Origin: Thiodiazotropha sp040507035
Lineage (GTDB): Bacteria; Pseudomonadota; Gammaproteobacteria; Chromatiales; Chromatiaceae
Reading direction: 5' to 3'
DNA: 64,000 nucleotides
NCBI GenBank assembly: GCA_040507035.1
Contig: JBEVVR010000001.1
Location: forward strand, 110,235 to 174,234
This document shows positions 17,484 to 26,372 of the stretch, in pieces (the first letter of the stretch is position 1; the number at the start of each line of letters is the position of its first letter). A program made the translations under genes and the position numbers. The notes beneath the pieces are model-generated. The model was not told the DNA's origin, ran no database searches, and saw only the letters and a list, made by a program, of their open reading frames with translations.

Positions 17484-18811
17484 GGGATTATCTTAAAATC
17501 GAACTCAACCATCTGTTCGGTAGTCTGCTGATCTTCATACCGATCGGCTACCTGCTGCATCAGATTCCAGCAGCCGTGGCGACAGCTTTCGTTGCCTATT
17601 TCTCAAAACATGGCTACTTCCTGGTAAAGCTCGCCATGCTGATCAATCAACGGCTGCAAATAGAACCGCCCTACCCTGCGGATATTTGGGGATTGATCTA
17701 TAAGGAACTTGCCCGACACCGTACCAGGAGCCGAAAACGCAAACGGACCTTAAGTCGTTTTGCATCTCGCTTCAGAAAAGTGACCAGTTCAATCCCGGAT
17801 GGACTTATATTGCTGAACAAACAGTCCCGTATAGAGTGGGCCAATCCGGCGGCCAACCAACTGTTGAATATCAGCTGGCCACGTGATGAAAATACACCTT
17901 TCATCAAACGTATCAATCACGAGGGAATCACCGATTACTTGAAAAATCCCGATTACTCCAAGCCAATAGAGTTCCCATCCCCAAGCAATAAGGCATTGAT
18001 CGTCTCTATTCGAGTCACCCCATTCGGTGGTAAGAAGGCGCAGCGCCTTGTGGTGGCCAGAGACATAACCGAAGTCTATAAACTCAACCAGACGAGACGG
18101 GATTTCGTCTCCAATGTCTCCCACGAACTGCGTACCCCACTCACCGTGATCACAGGATTCCTGGAAAATCTCAATGATAACGAAATGCTGCCTTTTCAGG
18201 AGCGCCCGTTAGCACTCATGCAACAACAAGCGGAAAGAATGAACAGCATAATAAACGATCTGCTCGCTCTTTCCCGCCTTGAGCTCGGTCATGCGCCCTC
18301 ATCAGACAAGCCGGTCGCGGTTCCCGACCTACTGCGCAGAATCGTGGATCAAGCCAAGCTTGTAGCAGAGCAGAATGGTGGCAACTATGAACTAACCTTG
18401 GATGTCAACGATAATCTCTGGCTGCTTGGAGAAGAAAACGAACTGATGAGCGCATTCTCCAATCTTATTTTTAACGCCGTGGTACACACACCTCCCGGCA
18501 CGGAAATAACCATTACCTGGTTATGCTTGGAGAATGAGGCCTGTCTGACGGTGACAGATACCGGGCCGGGTATAGAAGAGCGCCACATACCGCGCTTGAC
18601 CGAACGCTTTTACCGGGTCGATAAGGCCCGCTCACGCCAATCTGGAGGTACAGGTCTGGGACTGGCCATCGTTAAACACATCATCAGCCGTCACGACGGT
18701 GAATTCAGAGTCTCAAGCCAGCTGGGAGTTGGCAGCAGTTTTACCTGTGCTTTTCCCAAAGATATGATACTGACAAAAACAAACAAGTACTTAATTAGTG
18801 AGAGTTCTTAA
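17480..18811 (+). CDS. phoR: phosphate regulon sensor histidine kinase PhoR
   Basis: A 443-residue membrane kinase beginning at GTG within the phoB stop. An N-terminal hydrophobic region (residues 10-55) is followed by a basic linker and a PAS-like domain (ILLNKQSRIEWANPAANQLL). The H-box is FVSNVSHELRTPLTVITGFLENL, and the ATPase domain has an N-box (NLIFNAVVHT), DTGPGI, and GGTGLGLAIVKHI. It lacks a large periplasmic sensor, typical of PhoR, which takes its signal through the Pst/PhoU system. No pst or phoU genes are in the window. Confidence 0.93.
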   Translation: MRDYLKIELNHLFGSLLIFIPIGYLLHQIPAAVATAFVAYFSKHGYFLVKLAMLINQRLQIEPPYPADIWGLIYKELARHRTRSRKRKRTLSRFASRFRKVTSSIPDGLILLNKQSRIEWANPAANQLLNISWPRDENTPFIKRINHEGITDYLKNPDYSKPIEFPSPSNKALIVSIRVTPFGGKKAQRLVVARDITEVYKLNQTRRDFVSNVSHELRTPLTVITGFLENLNDNEMLPFQERPLALMQQQAERMNSIINDLLALSRLELGHAPSSDKPVAVPDLLRRIVDQAKLVAEQNGGNYELTLDVNDNLWLLGEENELMSAFSNLIFNAVVHTPPGTEITITWLCLENEACLTVTDTGPGIEERHIPRLTERFYRVDKARSRQSGGTGLGLAIVKHIISRHDGEFRVSSQLGVGSSFTCAFPKDMILTKTNKYLISESS

Positions 18812-18855
18812 CTCCAAGCTATGTCGTTGGATTTCCTGCCACCAAGGCTTGATAA

Positions 18856-19167
18856 CTAATCTATCTCTTCGACACTAGTTTCCGCATAGGATTGATTCAC
18901 TCTATCCCGCAACTCCTTGCCGGGTTTGAAGTGAGGGACATACTTACCGGAAAGTGCAACTGTCTTACCAGTTTTCGGATTGCGGCCCATTCTTGGTGGT
19001 CGGTAGTGGAGCGAGAAACTACCAAAACCGCGAATCTCAATTCTCTCTCCGGATGCCAGAGATTGACTCATATGTTCAATCATGCACTTTACAGCCAACT
19101 CCACATCACGATAGGCAAGATGGCTCTGCTCCTTGGCAATAATCTCAATCAGTTCGGATTTTGTCAT
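18856..19167 (-). CDS. ihfB: integration host factor subunit beta
   Basis: A 103-residue DNA-bending protein with the family start MTKSELIEIIAKEQ, the arm motif GFGSFSLHYRPPRMGRNPKT and FKPGKELRDRVN near the end. The position after rpsA is conserved across gammaproteobacteria. It pairs with IhfA, which is not in the window. It is separated from rpsA by 98 bases holding a strong GC hairpin, so its level may differ from that of S1. Confidence 0.97.
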   Translation of the reverse strand: MTKSELIEIIAKEQSHLAYRDVELAVKCMIEHMSQSLASGERIEIRGFGSFSLHYRPPRMGRNPKTGKTVALSGKYVPHFKPGKELRDRVNQSYAETSVEEID

Positions 19168-19197
19168 TCTTGTCAGTTCTCCAATTTGCCGATAATT

Positions 19198-19227
19198 CAG
19201 GGCCCGTGCATTGATGCGCGGGCCCTG
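19198..19227 (-). terminator. GC-rich hairpin between rpsA and ihfB
   Basis: Perfect nine-base arms CAGGGCCCG (19198-19206) and CGGGCCCTG (19219-19227) around a 12-base loop. In the minus direction it is not followed by a T-run, so it is more likely an mRNA-processing or attenuating structure than a full terminator. Confidence 0.5.
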
Positions 19228-19265
19228 ATTTCCAGTTTCGGAATCTATCGATTACGACTCCTGTC

Positions 19266-20942
19266 TTATTCGCCTTGATTATCCATCTGCTCTTTCAACA
19301 GATCTCCCAATGTCGGGGCACTGGTCGCCGCATCACGAGCATAACCCTTGATTGCAGCTGCCTCTTCATCGGCATCCTTGGCTTTGACAGAGAGTGTTAT
19401 GGAGCGGTTCTTACGATCCACACCAATGAACTTAGCCTCTACCTCATCACCTTCCTTCAATACGCTACGCGCATCCTCCACACGGTCACGTGACAGTTCA
19501 GAGGCTCGTAGATAGCCGTCAACACCTTCTGCCAAATTGATCACAGCACCCTTGGCATCAATCTCGGCAACCTTGCCTTTGACAAAGCTGCCCTTTTCGT
19601 TGGCTGCCACGAAGCTGGAGAAGGGATCCTGCGCAAGTTGCTTGATACCCAAAGAGATACGCTCGCGCTCCGGATCAACCGAGAGTACGACGGTCTCAAC
19701 CTCATCACCTTTCTTGAAGTTACGGATCGCATCTTCGCCTTCATCATCCCAGGAAATATCCGAGAGATGGATCAGGCCATCGATACCGCCATCGAGGCCG
19801 ATGAAAATACCGAAATCGGTGATCGACTTGATATTGCCGGTTACGTGGTCGCCCTTCTTGTGGCCAGCGGCAAACTCATCCCATGGATTAGGCTTACACT
19901 GTTTGATACCGAGTGAAACACGACGCCTCTCCTCATCAATATCGAGTACCATGACCTCAACTTCATCACCAAGGGAGACAATCTTGGAGGGATGAACGTT
20001 CTTGTTGGTCCAGTCCATCTCAGAGACATGCACTAGACCTTCAACGCCCTCTTCGATCTCCACGAAACAACCGTAATCGGCAATGTTTGTCACCTTGCCG
20101 AAGAGGCGGGTGCTCTCGGGATAGCGACGTGCCAGTGCCACCCATGGATCATCACCCATCTGCTTGAGACCGAGCGAGACACGATTGCGTTCACGGTCGA
20201 ATTTCAAAATCTTGACGTTGATCTCATCACCGATCTCGACCACTTCCGAGGGATGCTTGACACGTTTCCAAGCCATATCGGTGATGTGAAGCAGACCGTC
20301 GATACCGCCGAGATCGACAAACGCACCATAATCGGTGAGGTTCTTGACCACCCCCTTGATCTCCTGGCCTTCCTGAAGATTCTCGAGCAACTTATCGCGT
20401 TCTTCGCTGTACTCTTGTTCGACAACAGCGCGACGCGACACCACTACGTTGTTGCGTCGGCGATCGAGTTTGATCACCTTGAATTCAAGGTCCTTGCCCT
20501 CCAGGTAGGCGGTATCGCGCACCGGTCGCACGTCGACCAGTGAACCGGGAAGGAAGGCTCGGATGTCATTCAATTCAACGGTAAAGCCACCTTTAACCTT
20601 GCCGTTGATGCGTCCGATTACAGTCTCTTCGGCCTCGTGGGCTTTTTCAAGCACCTTCCAAGCCTGATCGCGCTTGGCCTTCTCACGGGAGAGCCTGGTA
20701 GCGCCAAAGCCATCCTCGACAGCATCAAGCGCGACCTCTACCTGATCGCCTATCTCGACTTCAATCTCTCCATTTTGATTGAGAAACTGATCGCGTGGAA
20801 TAACACCTTCCGATTTAAGGCCAGCGTTGACGATTACGGCTTCTGATGTGATATCGAGTACGGTACCAATGATAATGGCGCCACTGCGAAGCTGGGTACT
20901 GGAGAGGCTCTCCTCAAATAATTCTGCAAAACTTTCGGTCAT
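19266..20942 (-). CDS. rpsA: 30S ribosomal protein S1
   Basis: A 558-residue protein with six S1 (OB-fold) repeats, recognisable by recurrent GxVKxxxDYGAFVDL and GxxxFVEI segments. It starts MTESFAELFEESL, the family N terminus that docks S1 to S2. It binds mRNA and allows translation of weakly initiated messages. As in E. coli, the rpsA start itself has only a poor Shine-Dalgarno (AGGA 13 bases upstream), which fits autogenous control. It lies in the cmk-rpsA-ihfB order. Confidence 0.97.
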   Translation of the reverse strand: MTESFAELFEESLSSTQLRSGAIIIGTVLDITSEAVIVNAGLKSEGVIPRDQFLNQNGEIEVEIGDQVEVALDAVEDGFGATRLSREKAKRDQAWKVLEKAHEAEETVIGRINGKVKGGFTVELNDIRAFLPGSLVDVRPVRDTAYLEGKDLEFKVIKLDRRRNNVVVSRRAVVEQEYSEERDKLLENLQEGQEIKGVVKNLTDYGAFVDLGGIDGLLHITDMAWKRVKHPSEVVEIGDEINVKILKFDRERNRVSLGLKQMGDDPWVALARRYPESTRLFGKVTNIADYGCFVEIEEGVEGLVHVSEMDWTNKNVHPSKIVSLGDEVEVMVLDIDEERRRVSLGIKQCKPNPWDEFAAGHKKGDHVTGNIKSITDFGIFIGLDGGIDGLIHLSDISWDDEGEDAIRNFKKGDEVETVVLSVDPERERISLGIKQLAQDPFSSFVAANEKGSFVKGKVAEIDAKGAVINLAEGVDGYLRASELSRDRVEDARSVLKEGDEVEAKFIGVDRKNRSITLSVKAKDADEEAAAIKGYARDAATSAPTLGDLLKEQMDNQGE

Positions 20943-20956
20943 GGGATTGAGTTTCC

Positions 20957-20973
20957 TGCAACTCTAGGTTGCA
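20957..20973 (-). promoter_or_regulatory. stem-loop just upstream of the rpsA start
   Basis: TGCAAC and GTTGCA form a perfect six-base stem with a five-base loop, ending 15 bases before the rpsA ATG. Structured leaders without a strong Shine-Dalgarno are known to mediate autogenous control of S1 in E. coli. The role here is inferred. Confidence 0.35.
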
Positions 20974-21077
20974 CAGGCAGGACTAAAAAATGTTTTAATT
21001 TTGTCCGCCAGGTCGTTAAGGGTTAAAACAAAGCCGGTAAACCGGCCACCAATCTTACCTTTAAGATATAGAGCTGA

Positions 21078-21752
21078 CTAAGGATGAAGTTCAGCTAGGC
21101 TAGCTCTTATCTTTTGCATTGCCTGCTGATAGACTTCATCGATCGTCATTGAGGTCGAATCCAGCTGATAGGCTGAATTCGAGGCAACGAGCGGCGCCAC
21201 GGCGCGCTTGCTGTCGCGCTCATCCCTCTCTCTGATCTCATCTGTAAGACGGGCGAGATTAACACCGAACCCCTTTTCTTTCAACTGTTTATAGCGCCTC
21301 TTTGCCCTCTCCTCGGCACTTGCGGTGAGAAATATCTTGACCTCCGCCTGGGGGAAAACCACGGTACCCATATCCCGTCCATCGGCGACCAGGCCTGGTG
21401 CCTTGGCATAATTACGCTGCCATGCCAGCAGCACCTGGCGAACCTGGGGAATTGCAGCCACTTTCGAGGCCTGGTTGCCAATGGTCTCGGTACGAATCAG
21501 ATCCGATACATCCTCTCCATCCAGCAGGACCTTTCCCTGATCGAACACCAAAGGCATGTTAGCTGCCATTTCGCTGATTTTATCTATATTTTCTCCGCTG
21601 ATACCCGCACGTTCCACCATCAAACCCAAAACACGATAGATCGCACCACTATCGAGAAAATGCCAGCCCAGGCTCTCCGCGATGCGTTGGGCAAGGGTGC
21701 CCTTACCCGATCCCGAAGGTCCATCCACCGTAATCACCGCTACCCCGGCCAC
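21078..21752 (-). CDS. cmk: cytidylate kinase
   Basis: Phosphorylates CMP and dCMP. The P-loop is VDGPSGSGKGTLAQ, and DGRDMGTVVFPQA and the RDxRDxxR-like ERDERDSKR segment are present. I place the start at GTG 21752, preceded by AAGAGGTGA seven bases upstream, giving 224 residues, the usual length. An upstream ATG at 21836 would add 28 residues deep inside aroA and is unlikely. The chosen start overlaps the aroA stop by 13 bases, so the two are probably translationally coupled. Confidence 0.94.
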   Translation of the reverse strand: MAGVAVITVDGPSGSGKGTLAQRIAESLGWHFLDSGAIYRVLGLMVERAGISGENIDKISEMAANMPLVFDQGKVLLDGEDVSDLIRTETIGNQASKVAAIPQVRQVLLAWQRNYAKAPGLVADGRDMGTVVFPQAEVKIFLTASAEERAKRRYKQLKEKGFGVNLARLTDEIRERDERDSKRAVAPLVASNSAYQLDSTSMTIDEVYQQAMQKIRASLAELHP

Positions 21753-23068
21753 TGGTTTGTCACCTCTTGAATCCGCAAGCCTGCGGCTGTGGCAGCGGAA
21801 ACGAAACCGGGAAACGAGGTATTCACATTGGCGCAATCGACTATCTCGATTGGGTCCGCCGCTCTCAATCCTGCCATGGCGAAAGACATCGCAATTCTGT
21901 GATCTCCGTAACTGTTCACCCTCCCGCCCTGAAGCGTTCCCCCCTGAATCAGGATGCCATCGGGGGTGGCGTCGGCTTGGATGCCCAAACCCTGCAAACC
22001 CTCTGCCATGACCTGGATACGGTCGCTCTCCTTGACCCGCAGCTCCTCAGCGCCACGCAGTCGTGTCTCTCCCTGAGCACAGGCTGCGGCCACAAAGATA
22101 GCGGGGAACTCATCGATGGCCAGGGGTACCAGCTCCTGGGGAATGTCGACGCCGTTGAGACGGCTCGATCTGATGCGGATGTCGGCCACGGGTTCACCGC
22201 CAACCACACGCTCACGACTCAGTTCAATGTCGGCACCCATCAGCCTGAGGATGGATATCACACCATCGCGGGTAGGATTGATCCCCACATGCTGCAGCAC
22301 CATCTCCGAACCTTCGGCGATGGCAGCACCGACGAGGAAAAAGGTTGCCGACGAAATATCCGCCGGTATGTCGATCTCGCAGCCATTTAATCGACCTCCT
22401 CCGGTTAGACATATTCTATTGTCACGCCGTGTTACCGGGTAGCCAAAGCCCTGCAACATGCGCTCGGTATGATCCCGGGTGGGCGCAGGTTCGATGACAC
22501 AGGTCTCCCCCTTGGCAAAAAGACCCGCCAACAGGATTGCGGATTTGACCTGCGCACTGGCCATCGGCAAGGTGTAATCTATGCCCTGTAGGTTGGATCG
22601 AGGATGGATCCGCAAAGGCGCGGTGTATTCAGCGGCAGAACCGATATCCGCCCCCATCCGCGAAAGCGGATCGATCACCCGTTTCATCGGTCGCGCGGAG
22701 AGGGAACTGTCACCGGTCAATGTCACCGCCAGACCCTGCCCCGCCAGAAGACCGGTTAAGAGACGCATGGAGGTACCGGAATTCCCCAGATCCAATGGAT
22801 TCTGAGGGGCATGCAACCCATCGATACCGACACCTTGGATCGTCACTCGGCCCGACTCTGGACCTTCTATCTTCACTCCCATTTGACGAAAGGCATTGAG
22901 CGTGGCCAGACTGTCCTCACCTTCGAGGAAACCCTTAACCAGAGTCCTCCCATCGGCCAATGAACCAAGCATTATCGATCTGTGTGAAATCGATTTATCG
23001 CCGGGCACGCGCAGGCTGCCGCTTAGCTTGCCACCGGGATGAATTTGATAATTGAGTTTTTGTTGCAA
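21740..23068 (-). CDS. aroA: 5-enolpyruvylshikimate-3-phosphate synthase
   Basis: The sixth step of the shikimate pathway, condensing PEP with shikimate 3-phosphate. 442 residues, with PGDKSISHRSIML at the N terminus, LGNSGTSMRLLTGLL, and RVKESDRIQ. In Pseudomonas tyrA and aroA are one fused gene. Here they are separate, with 24 bases between the tyrA stop and the aroA start. The first residues (MQQKLNYQIHPGGKLSG) fit the family. Confidence 0.97.
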   Translation of the reverse strand: MQQKLNYQIHPGGKLSGSLRVPGDKSISHRSIMLGSLADGRTLVKGFLEGEDSLATLNAFRQMGVKIEGPESGRVTIQGVGIDGLHAPQNPLDLGNSGTSMRLLTGLLAGQGLAVTLTGDSSLSARPMKRVIDPLSRMGADIGSAAEYTAPLRIHPRSNLQGIDYTLPMASAQVKSAILLAGLFAKGETCVIEPAPTRDHTERMLQGFGYPVTRRDNRICLTGGGRLNGCEIDIPADISSATFFLVGAAIAEGSEMVLQHVGINPTRDGVISILRLMGADIELSRERVVGGEPVADIRIRSSRLNGVDIPQELVPLAIDEFPAIFVAAACAQGETRLRGAEELRVKESDRIQVMAEGLQGLGIQADATPDGILIQGGTLQGGRVNSYGDHRIAMSFAMAGLRAADPIEIVDCANVNTSFPGFVSAATAAGLRIQEVTNQWPG

Positions 23069-23092
23069 GTTGATACCACTCGTATTCTTCTA

Positions 23093-23962
23093 TTACTGAT
23101 CCACACCATCCACATATTTATCCCGCGCCTGTTTCGCACGCTCGAAAATCTCCAGCAAACCTTTTTCATCGCCCTGTTGCAGTAATGCCGCCAGTTCATG
23201 CAACTCATCGGCAAACCGGGTAAGCATCTGGTTCAGGGATTGTTGATTTGCGATACAGATGTCTCGCCACATCACCGGGTTGCTCGATGCAATCCGGGTA
23301 AAGTCTCTGAATCCCCCGGCGGCAAAACTGAAGATCTCATTGTTCTCCTTCATCCGTGCCAGGCTATCGACCAGGGTAAACGCCAACATATGCGGCAGGT
23401 GGCTGGTGGCGGCCAATACCTCGTCATGATGTTCAACCGTCATCTGCACCACTTCGGCTCCACACTGATGCCATAGCTTTTCAACCCGCCGTAGGGCATG
23501 CTGATCCGTTTCCGGCAGCGGCGTGAGTATAACCCGGCGATTACGATACAACTCGGCATAAGCCGCCGCAGCTCCGCTTCGCTCCGTTCCCGCAATCGGA
23601 TGGCCCGGCACAAAAAAACCGGGCACTTCGCCAAACACCGCGCGCGCATCATCCACCACACTGCCTTTGACACTCCCCGCATCGGTCACCACCGCATCGG
23701 TCGCAAGGTGACCGCGCATCGCCTCTAGGGTACCGCGCATCGCCCCCAAAGGTACCGCAAGTAAAACCATATCGGCACCTTTGACCGCACTGGCTACGTC
23801 ATGGGTATAGTGATCGATCACACCTAAAGTCTGGGCTTTGGCTAAATTGGCCTCAGTGCGACCGCAGCCAACCACCTCCTTCACCACCCCCTCTTCTTTG
23901 AGGGCCAAAGCGACTGAGCCCCCGATCAGGCCGACTCCGATTATTGCAAGTTTTTCAATCAC
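23093..23962 (-). CDS. tyrA: prephenate dehydrogenase
   Basis: A 289-residue NAD(P)-dependent enzyme of tyrosine synthesis. The Rossmann motif is IIGVGLIGGSVALAL, and the catalytic region includes FVPGHPIAGTERSG. The start is GTG, and an in-frame TAA two codons upstream leaves no earlier option. No Shine-Dalgarno precedes it. An inserted miniature element now separates it from hisC. Before insertion its GTG would have overlapped the hisC stop as GTGA, so translational coupling has probably been lost. Confidence 0.95.
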   Translation of the reverse strand: MIEKLAIIGVGLIGGSVALALKEEGVVKEVVGCGRTEANLAKAQTLGVIDHYTHDVASAVKGADMVLLAVPLGAMRGTLEAMRGHLATDAVVTDAGSVKGSVVDDARAVFGEVPGFFVPGHPIAGTERSGAAAAYAELYRNRRVILTPLPETDQHALRRVEKLWHQCGAEVVQMTVEHHDEVLAATSHLPHMLAFTLVDSLARMKENNEIFSFAAGGFRDFTRIASSNPVMWRDICIANQQSLNQMLTRFADELHELAALLQQGDEKGLLEIFERAKQARDKYVDGVDQ

Positions 23963-23969
23963 TGTTTAA

Positions 23970-24114
23970 CCTAGAATCCGCAGTTGAACAGGGTGAAGCG
24001 TGCAATTCGCACTGTAGCGTGACTCACCCAGCGGGTGATACTCTCTATCGAACACTTTTTCATATCATTCCTCAACTTAGTAGCAGAATGGAGCGGTCAA
24101 CTGCGGAATCTAGG
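23970..24114. mobile_element. 145-bp miniature inverted-repeat element with TTTAA target duplication
   Basis: 18-base terminal inverted repeats, CCTAGAATCCGCAGTTGA at 23970-23987 and TCAACTGCGGAATCTAGG at 24097-24114, agree at 17 of 18 positions. Direct 5-bp repeats TTTAA flank them exactly (23965-23969, 24115-24119). It has no coding capacity. The CCTAGATTC ends and 5-bp AT-rich duplication recall IS1380-family elements such as ISEcp1, so mobilisation by a transposase of that type is inferred. The right end provides the last residues and stop codon of hisC. Confidence 0.85.
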
Positions 24115-25221
24115 TTTAAGCACCTTAGCTAATGTCGCCAGCAGGCGATCGTTCTCATCTTCCAGACCGATTGAAATACGCAAGTGGTTGGGCAATCCAT
24201 AGTTAGCAATCGGCCGGGTAATACATCCCTCGCGTAGCAGCGCTTGATCGATCCTGGTTGCCTCTTCAGCGACATCAACAGTGACGAAATTCGCCACCGA
24301 GGGAATAGCATCAAGCCCTAACTTCTCAAAGCCTTGCCGATACTGTTGCATACCCCTGTTGTTGAGTGCAATCGAACGTTGGATGAAGTCCTGATCCTGC
24401 AGTGCGGCCAATGCAGCCGATTGTGCCAGGCTATTGACGTTGAATGGTTGTCTGACCCGATTCAACAGATCGGCAATATCAGGATTCGATATCCCATAGC
24501 CGATACGTAGCGAAGCGAGACCGTAGGCCTTGGAAAAGGTTCGGGTCACTATCAGGTTGGGAAAACGTTGCAGCCAGGCACTACCATCGGGATAGTCGCT
24601 CTCCTCGACATACTCTATATAGGCCTCGTCCAGAACCAGGATCACATGCTGCGGCAACTGAGTGATGAAATCGAGCAGTTCATCCCTGGACAACCAGGTT
24701 CCTGTCGGGTTGTTGGGATTGGCAATCCAGATCACCCTTGTCTTGGGGGTTACCATCCGCAACATACGCTCCAAGTCGTGACCGTACTCCCGGGCGGGCG
24801 CGATCACCAGCCGCGCACCCGCAGCCTGGCTGCTTATGGGATAGACGGCAAAGGCGTATTGTGAGAACAGGGATTCCACAGCGGGTGATAGAAATACCCG
24901 GGCGACCATATCCAACACATCATTGGAACCGTTACCCAGGGTGATACAAGCTGGATCGACAGCATGCTTTTCAGCAAGTCGCTGACGCAGCTGAAAGGCG
25001 CCACCATCGGGATAGCGCGACAACTCACTGCTGCAACCAACTATCGCCTCGATGACCTTGTCACTGACACCCAATGGATTTTCATTGGATGCCAGTTTTA
25101 TCGAATGACTGATACCCAGCTCACGCTCCAGCTCGGATATCGGTTTCCCGGGCAAATAGGGCTTCAGGCCATCGATTCCCGGCGCGGCAAGCTCAAGGTA
25201 TGGATTTGTCTGATCTCTCAT
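24097..25221 (-). CDS. hisC: histidinol-phosphate aminotransferase
   Basis: A PLP-dependent class I/II aminotransferase of histidine synthesis. Located between pheA and tyrA it may also, or mainly, transaminate aromatic intermediates. Motifs are GNGSNDVLDMV, ANPNNPTG, the Schiff-base Lys in TRTFSKAYGLASLRIGYG, and LRISIG near the C terminus. I use ATG 25221 (374 residues); an in-frame TTG at 25239 is less likely. The final five residues PRFRS and the TGA stop are encoded by the inserted miniature element, replacing an ancestral ending inferred as KVLKQ. Confidence 0.93.
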   Translation of the reverse strand: MRDQTNPYLELAAPGIDGLKPYLPGKPISELERELGISHSIKLASNENPLGVSDKVIEAIVGCSSELSRYPDGGAFQLRQRLAEKHAVDPACITLGNGSNDVLDMVARVFLSPAVESLFSQYAFAVYPISSQAAGARLVIAPAREYGHDLERMLRMVTPKTRVIWIANPNNPTGTWLSRDELLDFITQLPQHVILVLDEAYIEYVEESDYPDGSAWLQRFPNLIVTRTFSKAYGLASLRIGYGISNPDIADLLNRVRQPFNVNSLAQSAALAALQDQDFIQRSIALNNRGMQQYRQGFEKLGLDAIPSVANFVTVDVAEEATRIDQALLREGCITRPIANYGLPNHLRISIGLEDENDRLLATLAKVLKPRFRS

Positions 25222-25260
25222 AGTGCGCAACCATGGCAATGTGGAGAGCGAATTTTATCG

Positions 25261-26346
25261 CTATATGGCCGCCTGCGGATAGGAGCCGAGGACCTTGAAC
25301 TGGGTTGCCGCCTGTTCGATCTCGTTCAAGGCCTTGGCGAGGTTGTCATCACGTCTATGCCCTTCAACATCGACAAAAAACAGATAGTCCCAACGCCCCC
25401 GGCGCGAAGGTCTCGACTCGATGCGCGTCATACTGATGCCGTGCTCGGCAAAGGGTGACAGCATGGTATGCAGGCCACCCGCCTTGTTATGGGTGGAGAA
25501 CATGATACTGGTCTTATCACTGCCACTTGGCGGTGCGTCCTGCTTGCCGATCACCAGAAACCGGGTTGTATTGCCAGGTTCATCCTCGATGTTCGATGCC
25601 AGCAGTTTTAGCCGGTAGATCTCAGCGGCGGCCTCCCCCGCGATGGCTGCGGCGTTGGCTATCTCGGTGGCAAGCCTGGCGGCCTCCGCATTGCTGCCCA
25701 CGGCGACCCGCTCCACATGGGGCAGATGCTGATCGAGCCACCCCCGGCACTGGGCAAGGGATTGGGCGTGAGAATAGACCACCTTGATCTGCCCACTGCT
25801 CTGCTCATTGCTGAGCAGTTGATGGTTGATTGGAAGCGACACCTCGCCACAGATTCGCAGCGGCGAGGTCACGAAGGTATCGAGGGTATGAGTGATCACA
25901 CCTTCTGTTGAATTCTCCACCGGCACCACCCCATAGTGAGAGGCCCCGGCCTCGACCTCGCGGAAGGTATCGGGTATGGATCCCATCGCCATGGTAGAGA
26001 CCGAGTGACCAAAGTGTTTGAGCACAGCCTCCTGGGTATAGGTCCCGTCAGGTCCGAGAAAGGCGATGTTCAAGGGCTGTTCCAAGGCCAGGCAGGCCGA
26101 CATGATCTCTCGGAACAGCCTTGCCATCTCCTCATCATCCAGGGGGCCCTGGTTTCGCTCTTTGACTCGACGCAATACCCCGGCCTCGCGCTCGGGACGA
26201 TAGAACTCGGTCTGCGGATCCTGTTGCAACTTGATGTGGGCAACCTCCTGGGCCGCTTGCGCACGTTCGCTGATCAGCTGCTGCAGCTGCAGATCGATCT
26301 CATCGATCCGATCACGTATGACATTGAGTTTCGCATCATCGTTCAT
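25261..26346 (-). CDS. pheA: bifunctional chorismate mutase / prephenate dehydratase
   Basis: 361 residues in three domains: an AroQ-type chorismate mutase (residues 1-85, IRDRIDEIDLQLQQLISERA), a prephenate dehydratase (about 93-270, IAFLGPDGTYTQEA and NTTRFLVIG), and a C-terminal ACT domain (about 283-361) with the ESRPS motif that binds phenylalanine. It makes phenylpyruvate from chorismate and is probably inhibited by phenylalanine. It lies 26 bases after serA in the operon. Confidence 0.97.
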   Translation of the reverse strand: MNDDAKLNVIRDRIDEIDLQLQQLISERAQAAQEVAHIKLQQDPQTEFYRPEREAGVLRRVKERNQGPLDDEEMARLFREIMSACLALEQPLNIAFLGPDGTYTQEAVLKHFGHSVSTMAMGSIPDTFREVEAGASHYGVVPVENSTEGVITHTLDTFVTSPLRICGEVSLPINHQLLSNEQSSGQIKVVYSHAQSLAQCRGWLDQHLPHVERVAVGSNAEAARLATEIANAAAIAGEAAAEIYRLKLLASNIEDEPGNTTRFLVIGKQDAPPSGSDKTSIMFSTHNKAGGLHTMLSPFAEHGISMTRIESRPSRRGRWDYLFFVDVEGHRRDDNLAKALNEIEQAATQFKVLGSYPQAAI

Positions 26347-26372
26347 CGATTGATCCCTGGGCCTGTTGACGC

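Noticed and set aside
21753..21836. Upstream start for cmk
   Set aside because: It would add an Arg-rich stretch coded within aroA; GTG 21752 has a good ribosome binding site and gives the normal length.
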